From assembly GCF_900110645.1 (NCBI RefSeq), contig NZ_FOFB01000029.1:1-64000 (forward strand): a stretch of DNA of 64,000 nt. The letters are read 5' to 3'. The first letter of the stretch is position 1. Every line of letters begins with the position of its first letter. Below are positions 26,661 through 34,333 of this stretch, one piece after another. The notes beneath the pieces were generated by a model. The model did not search any database and was not told where the DNA came from. It saw only the letters and a list, made by a program, of their open reading frames with translations. Origin of the DNA: Neolewinella agarilytica. GTDB taxonomy: Bacteria > Bacteroidota > Bacteroidia > Chitinophagales > Saprospiraceae. Position numbers and translations under genes: made by a program.

Positions 26661-29468
26661 ATGACTGAGAAACGATCTGTTTATCCCACAAAATGGCTAT
26701 TTCCAATAATTGCTCTTCTGTTTTCTTTTCCGCTCTTTGCCGGCAAAGTGACGAAGGTTAATGGTGAAACAGGGCCTTCTGTAGCACACGCATCCACCCC
26801 GGCTCTTTTGGGAAGTACAGAGATGGAGACTGAATTTGTGGTACAGCTTAGCGGCTTAAATGAGCTACCTGTTCCCGTTACAACGCTGGGTAGAGGAACA
26901 CTTACGGCTTCCTTAGAGGGTAATACCCTGACGGTGAGCGGCGAATTCTCCGGTCTTAATGCTGCCGTTGACCTTAGTGTGGCTGGTGGGGCTCACCTGC
27001 ATGCTGGTCTCGCCGGACAATCCGGCGGTGTAGAGTTCTTACTCAACAGTGATTTAGATGCAGATATGCGGGGCGGTGTCTTTTCCGCAGATAGCAATGT
27101 TTTTGAATTAAGCGTTGAGCAGTTGCAGCTTCTTAATGATCGTGGCCTTTACGTCAATATCCACACAATAGAACATAGTGGCGGTGAATTGCGCGGGCAG
27201 TTGGTTCCGGCAGGAGCAGACGATTACAAGATGGCTAACCTGTTGGGCATCAACGAAAACCCGTCGGTACATTCTCCTGGTATCGGAGCGGTGATGGTAG
27301 AACGAGTTGGTAACACTATTACTGTTTCCGGAGCATTCAGCGGTTTGATGGATACCATCTCTACCGACCTGGCCGGAGGAGCACACATTCACCAGGCAAT
27401 TGCCGGACGTAATGGCCCGGTGATATTTCCTTTGGCGCTAGACATTGCGAATGATGGTCTGGGGGCCACGATCTCCGCTGAGGATAACAGTTTCGAACTG
27501 ACGGCCGAGCAACTGGCCGCGTTGGATATGGATATGCTCTACATCAACATACACTCCGGAGCTGTTCGTAGTGGTGAGCTTAGAGGGCAGATCAAAAATA
27601 TGGGGGTTACTTCTTTTTATGCGAACCTTTCCGGGCACCAGGCTCGTCCGTTGTCCGTCAATACACCCGGAAATGGCCGGGTGTTACTGAGCTTTGACGG
27701 AGACTCTACCATGACACTGAGCGGAAGTGTAAACGATCTGCTGGATACCGTGGCTACTGACATTGCCGGAGGTGCCCATCTGCATCTGGCTCTGGCGGGA
27801 TCCAGTGGGCCAGTGGTTTTTCCACTCGTTATCTCCGCAGAAGACGGAGAGCAGGGCGGGCAATGGTTGCCGCAAAACAATTCCTTTACGGTAACGGAAG
27901 AACAGGTCCAGGCGTTTTATGCCCGTGAGTTCTACGTTAACGTCCATACCGGAGCAGTGCAAGGCGGAGAAGTCCGCGGACAGGTAATGAACCTGGCCAA
28001 GGGCTATTACGGTGCTAATCTGAATGGTGTTAATGTAGCAGCGGTACCAACCATTACAACCGCTAATGGATTTGTCATGATTGAGGCTACGGATAATCAG
28101 ATCGTGGTCACTGGCGCTTTCGCTGATTTGCGGAACCCGGTAAGGGGGAACGCTCAGCTGCGGAGAGGAAGTATTTCCGTTAGAGGCGCTGTTGATTTCA
28201 GGCTCAATGCCCAGCTTGCTGAGGACGGACTTTCCGGCGGCTTTCCCGCCGATGTCAACCAGTTTAACGCGGATTCTGCGAGGCTGGCCCGGTTGGCGCA
28301 AGGAGGTACCTACTTCACACTGTCTACTTCTGAATTTACCAGTGGAGCCATTCGTGGCCAGCTACTGCGGGACGATAATGCCTTCCCTACTGCTCCCGAA
28401 ATAATCACGCCTGAAGACAGTATAACTATCATTATTGCTCCCGAAGGAAGCGACGTTCAGAGTGCATCCTTTACCCGGTCATCAGATCCGAATACAGACT
28501 CACTAATTTATATCCTTGAATTAGCAGCACCCAATGAGACGGAGTTCGAAGAACTACTGACGACCACCCGGGTAGGGACGGATACCAGCTACGTTAACAC
28601 CCTTGAAGGCCTTTACGATACACTGAGAGCTATTGGATTCCGACCAGGGTTAGTCCTTCCCATCATTTATCGTTTCAGAGCAATTGATGGAAGCCTGGCC
28701 TCAGCCGGTGGCTTTCAGTCGGCGACCGTGATGCTGCTGGAAGAGCAACCCCAGGTAGTGGGTATTAACGAGATTGCAGAAGATGGAAAAGTAGAACTCA
28801 TCAACCTGGGTACTTTCCCGGTTAACTTTGGGGAGCTGTTTATTGGTATCGATGGAGTATTCAGCCAGGTAGATGGATTGGAAGTAATCTGCGGAGACCT
28901 GATCGCTGACCCCGGAGAACAGCTTACGATTAACCTGGGGACTACCCTCATGGCTGAAGCGGGAGAACTGGCCATCAGTACTCTGCCAGGCTATGGAAAT
29001 ATGAGCACCCTTTTATCTTATGTGGTCTGGGGAATGGGTGATCGTACCGGAGAACCTATCGCATCGGATGCAGGTATTTGGATGACGGGAACGGAACTGT
29101 TAGCCCCCACGGAGGGTACGTCCATTCAGCTGATCGATTCGCCCACCGAGCGGGTCTACGCTCACGGGAAACCGACTCCTTGTGAACCCAATACCCTGAC
29201 TACGGGGACCGATCTGCCCGAGGCTGCCGATCAATTTAGTGTTTACCCCAATCCGTTTACTCAGCTCCTGACGGTAGAAGTCAACGGTCTGCGTGGCAAC
29301 ACCACACTTCTGCAACTACTGGACATCACTGGCCGCTTGATCACGGAGCAATCAATTGAAGTCCGTAGTGGACGGTTTATGATCTCTACAGCTGATGTCG
29401 CTTCCGGAACTTATCTGCTAAGGCTGTCTAATGATGGCGGAAGTTCTTCCGTTCGGCTGGTCAAGTAG
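26661..29468 (+). CDS. Secreted protein with four CHRD domains and T9SS tail
   Basis: The ATG at 26661 begins a signal peptide (TEKRSVYPTKWLFPIIALLFSFPLFAG); an in-frame TTG 96 bases upstream would add an atypical extension. The 935-residue product has four tandem CHRD (chordin-like) domains between about 50 and 570. Each has the pattern GGAHLH...LYVNIHT...GGELRGQ. The fourth is diverged and lacks the HLH core. A linker with Ig-like and lamin-tail-like segments follows (VVGINEIAEDGKVELINLG, about 690-830). A T9SS type A sorting domain occupies about 850-935 (VYPNPFTQLLTVEV...). CHRD domains are often extracellular, but the role is unknown. It is monocistronic, with a terminator 27 bases after the stop. 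Confidence 0.85.
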   Translation: MTEKRSVYPTKWLFPIIALLFSFPLFAGKVTKVNGETGPSVAHASTPALLGSTEMETEFVVQLSGLNELPVPVTTLGRGTLTASLEGNTLTVSGEFSGLNAAVDLSVAGGAHLHAGLAGQSGGVEFLLNSDLDADMRGGVFSADSNVFELSVEQLQLLNDRGLYVNIHTIEHSGGELRGQLVPAGADDYKMANLLGINENPSVHSPGIGAVMVERVGNTITVSGAFSGLMDTISTDLAGGAHIHQAIAGRNGPVIFPLALDIANDGLGATISAEDNSFELTAEQLAALDMDMLYINIHSGAVRSGELRGQIKNMGVTSFYANLSGHQARPLSVNTPGNGRVLLSFDGDSTMTLSGSVNDLLDTVATDIAGGAHLHLALAGSSGPVVFPLVISAEDGEQGGQWLPQNNSFTVTEEQVQAFYAREFYVNVHTGAVQGGEVRGQVMNLAKGYYGANLNGVNVAAVPTITTANGFVMIEATDNQIVVTGAFADLRNPVRGNAQLRRGSISVRGAVDFRLNAQLAEDGLSGGFPADVNQFNADSARLARLAQGGTYFTLSTSEFTSGAIRGQLLRDDNAFPTAPEIITPEDSITIIIAPEGSDVQSASFTRSSDPNTDSLIYILELAAPNETEFEELLTTTRVGTDTSYVNTLEGLYDTLRAIGFRPGLVLPIIYRFRAIDGSLASAGGFQSATVMLLEEQPQVVGINEIAEDGKVELINLGTFPVNFGELFIGIDGVFSQVDGLEVICGDLIADPGEQLTINLGTTLMAEAGELAISTLPGYGNMSTLLSYVVWGMGDRTGEPIASDAGIWMTGTELLAPTEGTSIQLIDSPTERVYAHGKPTPCEPNTLTTGTDLPEAADQFSVYPNPFTQLLTVEVNGLRGNTTLLQLLDITGRLITEQSIEVRSGRFMISTADVASGTYLLRLSNDGGSSSVRLVK

Positions 29469-29494
29469 TACCCTTAACCATTACTGTAAAAAAT

Positions 29495-29529
29495 AAAGGC
29501 CCGCATCTCAGGAAGAGATGCGGGCCTTT
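29495..29529. terminator. Bidirectional intrinsic terminator
   Basis: A perfect 15-bp stem (AAAGGCCCGCATCTC and complement) with a 5-base loop lies between the convergent CHRD gene and dnaN. On the minus strand ATTTTTTACAG follows the stem, so it is a strong terminator for dnaN; the plus side has a weaker ATGTGTTTT. Confidence 0.85.
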
Positions 29530-29587
29530 ATGTGTTTTACGCCAGGGATTAAAGCAGCTATGCAATCAATCTGCCCTTCGTCCTTTT

Positions 29588-30706
29588 TTAGTTGCTCAGC
29601 ATTACCGGCATCACCAGCATCATGATTTCCTGACCGCCTGCTTGCTCGGTAGGCAGCAGGATTCCGGCGCGGGTAGCGGTACTCATTTCGAGCTTCACTT
29701 CTTCGCCTTCTAAAACGCCAAGCATCTCAACGAGAAACTTCGCGTTAAAGCCGATCGTTAGCGGGTCTCCGCTGTAGGTGCAGGAAAGTTGCTCCGTAGC
29801 TTCATTACTGAAGTCAAGATCTTGTGCACTAACGGTCAGGCTGCCGTCGGCGATGGTAAGAATGACCTGATTCGTTGTCTTATTGGCATAGATAACGATA
29901 CGCTTCAGGCTCTGCTGCAGATCCGTGCGGCTAATGAGTAGCTCGTTGGGGTTGTCGACCGGGATAACGGCATTGTAATCCGGGTAGCGGGCGTCGATGA
30001 GCCGGCAGGCCATTTTATTTTCTCCGAAGGCGAAGAATGCATTCGCCTTGTCAAACGAGACGGACACTTGCTCGTCCGTAGAAGGCAGCGCTCCTTTGAG
30101 CAGGTTAAGCGCCTTTTTGGGGATAATGAAACTACTGGTTACCTCACCGGTGATGTCGCTTAAAGAATACTTCACCAGTTTGTGTGCATCGGTGGCTACC
30201 ATAACGAGCTTGCTGAAGTCAACCTGGAAGAAGACGCCCGTCATGGCCGGCCGCAATTCATCAGTAGAAGTAGCAAAAAGCGTTTTATTGATGCCCTCCA
30301 GTAAAGCGAGGCTGGAGACAGAGACCTCGTCGGCATCCGTCGGTACGGGGATGTCCGGGTAGTCCTCTCCATTTTCGCCGGCGAGCTTGTACTTGCCGTA
30401 AGCAGACGTTATCTCGATGCCAAAGTTGTCTTCGTCAACAGAAAAAGTAATCGGCTGCTGGGGAAGTGCTTTTAAGGTGTCAATCAGAATCCTGGCGGGT
30501 ACGGCTACCGTGCCGTTGCCATCTGCATTGACCTCTAAATTGGTGGTAACGCTCGTTTCCAGGTCCGTAGCCGCAATGGTTAATTGGTTGCCCTCAATGG
30601 TGAAGAGAAAGTCTTCAAGGATGGGCAATACGGGGTTGCTGGAAATAGCACCTCCTGCGAGGCTTAGTTTTTTCTGCAGATCGGAAGAGGAAACGGAGAA
30701 TTTCAT
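29588..30706 (-). CDS. dnaN: DNA polymerase III beta subunit (sliding clamp)
   Basis: The 372-residue product is full length for the bacterial beta clamp, which encircles DNA and tethers polymerase III. It has three similar domains. Recognisable parts include MKFSVSSSDLQKKLSLAGGAIS at the start, RPAMTGVFFQVD, the ATDAHKLVKY segment, the CRLIDARYPDYNAVIP motif and a C-terminal MLVMPVMLSN. It is monocistronic, not linked to dnaA or recF in this window. The -7 box TAAGTTTGC gives a very short leader (about 13 bases). Confidence 0.96.
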   Translation of the reverse strand: MKFSVSSSDLQKKLSLAGGAISSNPVLPILEDFLFTIEGNQLTIAATDLETSVTTNLEVNADGNGTVAVPARILIDTLKALPQQPITFSVDEDNFGIEITSAYGKYKLAGENGEDYPDIPVPTDADEVSVSSLALLEGINKTLFATSTDELRPAMTGVFFQVDFSKLVMVATDAHKLVKYSLSDITGEVTSSFIIPKKALNLLKGALPSTDEQVSVSFDKANAFFAFGENKMACRLIDARYPDYNAVIPVDNPNELLISRTDLQQSLKRIVIYANKTTNQVILTIADGSLTVSAQDLDFSNEATEQLSCTYSGDPLTIGFNAKFLVEMLGVLEGEEVKLEMSTATRAGILLPTEQAGGQEIMMLVMPVMLSN

Positions 30707-30724
30707 GTGGGTATCGAGCTTTGG

Positions 30725-30733
30725 GCAAACTTA
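30725..30733 (-). promoter_or_regulatory. -7 box of dnaN promoter
   Basis: The minus strand reads TAAGTTTGC, an exact TAnnTTTGC match, 19 bases before the start codon. No TTG at -33. Confidence 0.5.
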
Positions 30734-30819
30734 CGGTTTTAGTACGGTAGTGTGTTAGGCCTTACGGCGGGAAATTATAAAAGATCCACACAGGGAGCTC
30801 TATACACCCTAAAGTTGAC

Positions 30820-30840
30820 GGGCGACGGCGCGCAGGTGCA
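30820..30840 (-). repeat. GC-rich dispersed motif, copy 7
   Basis: It is oriented with dnaN but lies upstream of the predicted promoter. Its 21 bases equal those of copy 4 (20140-20160). Confidence 0.8.
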
Positions 30841-30915
30841 GGGGAAAAGACGAAAAGCAGAGGAAGCTGTTACCTGCCTTACCGCAGCAGAAATAATCTT
30901 TTCTACCTTTAAAAA

Positions 30916-32124
30916 ATGAAATTGTTCCTAAAAGTTCTTCTTGGCTTGCTTCTTCTCCTGCTGCTGGCCGCTGTCTGCTATTACCCAAAACTTCAGCGGG
31001 TTAACCAGGTCATGCACTTTTTTGACCGGGAGATCATCGTGGACAATTTTCGCAGCACCGACAAGATGATGACCTACCGTAAAATACCGGCCGCCGATCA
31101 GCCTTCTCCGCTTCCGGAGGCACGGACTACTCCACCGCTACCTGCTTCCTTTACGTATGGATCCTTAACGATGGCAGTGCCAGCTTACCTTGACTCATCC
31201 TACACGACGGGCTTTCTGATCCTCGACAATGATACGATTCGACACGAACAGTACTTCAGGGGGCATACCGCCGAAACACCCCAGATCGTATGGTCTGTTT
31301 CTAAGTCGTTTCTGTCCGCTCTTTTTGGTATTGCGGTGGCGGAGGGAAAGGTGGAAAGCCTGGAGCAAACGGTAGACGAGTATTGCCCGGTCCTGTTAGG
31401 CTCCGGTTACGAAGGTGTACGGATAAAGGACGTACTGCAAATGTCTTCGGGAGTAGCCTTTAATGAAGATTACGCGGATTTTTGGTCCGATATCAATCAA
31501 TGGGGAAGGGGCTTCGCCTGGGGTGCCAGCCAGGACGCTTTCGCCGCCGGCCTGGAGCGGGAAAAAGAGCCAGGGACTTTTAATCACTACGTAAGCATCA
31601 ACACCCACGTGTTGGGGATGGTGCTGGTCAGGGCAACGGGGCAAAACATTGCTCAATACGCCAAAGAGAAGCTATGGAATCCACTGGGGATGGAACACGA
31701 CTCGTATTGGCTCACGGATGACTACGGTATGGAAATGGCCCTGGGTGGCCTTAATACTACCGTCCGGAATTGCGCCAGACTGGGTAGTTTGTACGAACAT
31801 AAGGGGAATTGGCAAGGAACACAGATTATCCCGGAAAGCTGGGTAGCCGCTTCCGTTACACCTGACGCTCCTCACCTTCAGCCGGGCGTACGGCCCAGCT
31901 CAGCGCATACATTAGGCTATGGTTATCAATGGTGGGTGCCAGATGGAGACGAGGGAGAGTTTCTGGCCGTCGGCGTCTATAATCAGTTCATCTATGTCAA
32001 TCCTGCTACGCATACGGTCATCGTAAAACATTCGGCTAACCCGGGCTTTACGACCAGTAGCCCGTTAGGCACAACGGAGATGTTCCTGGCCCTTTGCCGG
32101 GAGATTGTGAAGGGGTTGGGATGA
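30916..32124 (+). CDS. Class C beta-lactamase-fold serine hydrolase
   Basis: The 402-residue protein has an N-terminal membrane anchor or uncleaved signal (residues 3-22). The serine hydrolase fold carries the SxxK motif SVSK (Ser127, Lys130) in WSVSKSFLSALFGIAV. A downstream Tyr lies in HYVSINTHVLG (the class C YxN position; here the third residue is Ser), and the third strand motif near the C-terminus is HSANPG. This combination is close to 6-aminohexanoate-dimer hydrolase-like esterases and peptidases rather than true beta-lactamases (inference). It should act in the periplasm. The TACCTTTAA near 30904 is a weak -7 but lies too close to the ATG. Confidence 0.8.
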   Translation: MKLFLKVLLGLLLLLLLAAVCYYPKLQRVNQVMHFFDREIIVDNFRSTDKMMTYRKIPAADQPSPLPEARTTPPLPASFTYGSLTMAVPAYLDSSYTTGFLILDNDTIRHEQYFRGHTAETPQIVWSVSKSFLSALFGIAVAEGKVESLEQTVDEYCPVLLGSGYEGVRIKDVLQMSSGVAFNEDYADFWSDINQWGRGFAWGASQDAFAAGLEREKEPGTFNHYVSINTHVLGMVLVRATGQNIAQYAKEKLWNPLGMEHDSYWLTDDYGMEMALGGLNTTVRNCARLGSLYEHKGNWQGTQIIPESWVAASVTPDAPHLQPGVRPSSAHTLGYGYQWWVPDGDEGEFLAVGVYNQFIYVNPATHTVIVKHSANPGFTTSSPLGTTEMFLALCREIVKGLG

Positions 32125-32158
32125 ACCTAAGGGGATGATTACCCCCGCTTCCCCAATG

Positions 32159-33778
32159 TTAAAGATCCTGCAGAAAGGCATTAATGTCATCGCTCGGTAC
32201 AAGATTGAGCTTTTTGCGCAGCCGGTAGCGCGCCATTTTTGCACTGGCCGTGGAGATGCCCCGGTTAGTGGCTACTTCTTTGTTTGTCATATTGAGGCGG
32301 AGCAGCCCCGCTAACTCCCGGTCACTTGCGGTAAGGTTGGGAAAGGCTTTCTTCAGCTTTTGATGGAATTCGCGGTTGACCTGGTCAATATTCTCCTGCA
32401 CCACTTCTAATTGCCCGTTTAGTTGCTCGTGGCCCTGGGCGTATCGAATCAGGTCATCAACCTGCGGGCGGAGCTTGGTCGGTAACACTTTTCTCAGCGC
32501 GCCCAGGCGATCCGTCAGCTCCCGCGAAAATTTATTTTTCCGCTCGATGTCAAGGGCAAAGTTGGTCAGATCCCCTTGCTTGTTTTCCAGTCGGGTGCTC
32601 AGTAGGCTTGAAGTCAGGCGCTCATTGGCCAGTTCGGCAGCGATCAGCTTTTCTTTGGTCGCGCGGTAGCGTATGTCTCTGCGCCACTGTCTGAAAACGA
32701 GTAACCCAAGGACTAAGCTGAAAAACAAACCGATAATGATGAGCACCAGGCGTTGCTGCCTGATCCTGGCTTCTCCCTCAAGTAAAAGAACTTTTTGCTC
32801 ACTAGCCTCAAGGGCAAGTTGTTGTTGTTCTGTTTCGTACTCTACCTTAAGTTCTGCGATTCGGTTCAAGGTGTTTTCATTGAGGACGCTTTCTTTTACG
32901 GCCTGGTATTCCTGAAATAGGCGGAGAGCATTCTTGTAATCACCAATTGAGAGGTAGCCGTCGGCTATGTCCTTCAAGGTGACGTAGGTAACGGCATTCT
33001 GCTCCTGTAGCCGCGAATAGTAGAGCGCAGAATCGTATAAAGGAAGAGCGCGTTTAAAGTCGCCAAGTTGCTGATAGGTGTAGGCAAGGTTGCCGTAGGC
33101 GGGTGCGAATTCGAACGTGTCTCGTTGAGCAAGAATGGTATTCAGGCTTCGCTCGGTGTAGGGTAAGCCTTGTTCGGGCTTTCCCGTCATCGCGTAAATT
33201 ACCCCGATGTTTCGGTCAACAGCTAACCAGTCAGAGGGAGAGCCATGCTTACGCATCGTAGCCCAGGCTCGCAGTAGTAGCTGAAGAGCAGTGTCCTGTT
33301 TTTCAGCTCTCATATAGTTGAGGGCAATATTACCCTCGACCCTGCCGGCACTGAGCGTATCCCCTAATTTTTTATAAGCTTCTATCAGTGGCCGGAAGGT
33401 GGCATTTGATTGTTCATAGTCATCCGTTCGAAAAAATATCATGCCAATATTCATTTGCCCGTCAGCCATGCGAAGCGAATCCTTCGATTGATGGGCGGCC
33501 ATGGCTGCTTGTCTGGAATATAGCATTGCCTGTTTGTAGTCCCCTGTATCTGTATAGTAGTCACTCAGCCAGTCAAGAAGGTCGAACGTTAACTTAAAAT
33601 CCCCATGTTCCTGTACAATCGGCAAAAGCCTCTTAGCTTCAGCAACATCACTTTTAGAATATTTCTTTGCCGACAAAGCGTTAACCTGATCACGAAGTGA
33701 TTGAGACTGTGCAAAGGCTGAACCGCCCTGCAACAGGAAAAAAAATACTAAAACCACAACAAAAAATCTCACTAACAT
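32159..33778 (-). CDS. TPR-sensor with transmembrane helix and LuxR-like HTH
   Basis: The 539-residue protein has a signal peptide (MLVRFFVVVLVFFFLLQGGSAFAQ). About six to seven TPR repeats follow (residues 30-310), then a coiled coil, a single transmembrane helix (RLVLIIIGLFFSLVLGLLVF, about 335-355) and a cytoplasmic coiled coil. The C-terminal HTH (about 475-535) has LTASDRELAGLLRLNMTNKEVATNRGIS and carries the LuxR/GerE pattern. This is a common Bacteroidota one-component layout: periplasmic TPRs sense something and the HTH acts in the cytoplasm. The Met at 33778 is the natural signal-peptide start; a frame open further upstream adds an unlikely extension. A short -7 box (TATCTTGC) sits 23 bases upstream. 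The target genes are unknown. Confidence 0.85.
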   Translation of the reverse strand: MLVRFFVVVLVFFFLLQGGSAFAQSQSLRDQVNALSAKKYSKSDVAEAKRLLPIVQEHGDFKLTFDLLDWLSDYYTDTGDYKQAMLYSRQAAMAAHQSKDSLRMADGQMNIGMIFFRTDDYEQSNATFRPLIEAYKKLGDTLSAGRVEGNIALNYMRAEKQDTALQLLLRAWATMRKHGSPSDWLAVDRNIGVIYAMTGKPEQGLPYTERSLNTILAQRDTFEFAPAYGNLAYTYQQLGDFKRALPLYDSALYYSRLQEQNAVTYVTLKDIADGYLSIGDYKNALRLFQEYQAVKESVLNENTLNRIAELKVEYETEQQQLALEASEQKVLLLEGEARIRQQRLVLIIIGLFFSLVLGLLVFRQWRRDIRYRATKEKLIAAELANERLTSSLLSTRLENKQGDLTNFALDIERKNKFSRELTDRLGALRKVLPTKLRPQVDDLIRYAQGHEQLNGQLEVVQENIDQVNREFHQKLKKAFPNLTASDRELAGLLRLNMTNKEVATNRGISTASAKMARYRLRKKLNLVPSDDINAFLQDL

Positions 33779-33800
33779 ACCTTTTTCATGAAGACGGTTG

Positions 33801-33808
33801 GCAAGATA
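33801..33808 (-). promoter_or_regulatory. Candidate -7 box of the TPR-HTH gene
   Basis: The minus strand reads TATCTTGC, the one-T-shorter variant, 23 bases before the start codon. Confidence 0.35.
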
Positions 33809-33909
33809 GTAAAAGAGCGGTAAATGGGGGTAAAACAACAATTCTGTAGTATTGTAGCCCTACTGTAGCCCTTGCGCAATCGATTGGTAGCCCTGTTATC
33901 GCCTTTGTA

Positions 33910-33942
33910 TTGTGGCTTATTCCGTTAAACAGGCGATATTTG
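33910..33942 (+). promoter_or_regulatory. Promoter of the candidate small RNA
   Basis: TTG at 33910-33912 and GATATTTG at 33935-33942 (one mismatch from TAnnTTTG) have a spacer of 22 bases. Transcription would begin about 33947-33949, exactly where a hairpin-forming sequence begins. Confidence 0.4.
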
Positions 33943-33946
33943 TATT

Positions 33947-34074
33947 AGTTAACCGGCCGGGCTACTAGCCTCCTTTAACTAAGTCTTTGTGTTGTTCATA
34001 GCATTGTTCATTTTGTTTCTCAAATAACTAATTCTAATTGCGACCTCGAATATTTTCGAGGTCGCTCTTTTTTT
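33947..34074 (+). ncRNA. Candidate ~128-nt small RNA
   Basis: The 5' end can fold: AGTTAA (33947-33952) pairs with TTAACT (33975-33980), enclosing a short GGGCT/AGCCT stem. The middle is a U-rich single-stranded stretch. The 3' end is a strong intrinsic terminator. No open frame of useful length lies inside. It could also be a 5' leader that ends transcription early before the S9 peptidase gene at 34334. No known RNA family was recognised. Confidence 0.4.
34040..34074 (+). terminator. Strong intrinsic terminator
   Basis: An 11-bp perfect stem (GCGACCTCGAA and complement), a TATT loop, then TCTTTTTTT. There is no coding gene directly upstream on this strand, which is why a small RNA is suspected. 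Confidence 0.8.
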
Positions 34075-34333
34075 ATCAGCTTGTTTCTGCTTCTAGTCCG
34101 GTCCGAAGCACTTTCGTGTGTATAACCAAATGGACAACAAAGAAGCTAAGCTCATTTACTTCAGTAGTAGATTCAGCATTCAGCGGACAGCGTCACAGCC
34201 TGAATGCTTGTCAGGGACGGAAGATAATTTTAATCCCTTCGTTTGTGCATTTGGTTTTACACACCGCACTTTCTGAACACTTTACCATGTCCCTCAAAAT
34301 GACGATCTTAGCCCACTAATCAACCCATACCAA

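Larger units (their letters stand above)
33779..34333. other. Intergenic region holding a candidate small RNA
   Basis: This 555-base gap separates the divergent TPR-HTH gene and the S9 peptidase gene. It contains the TPR-gene -7 candidate (33801-33808), then on the plus strand a promoter-like pair, a predicted structured RNA and a textbook terminator (34040-34074). The remaining 34075-34333 shows no convincing gene. Confidence 0.6.

Noticed and set aside
30904..30912. TACCTTTAA as -7 box of the serine hydrolase gene
   Set aside because: It lies only 3 bases before the ATG, lacks the G, and no -33 box is present.
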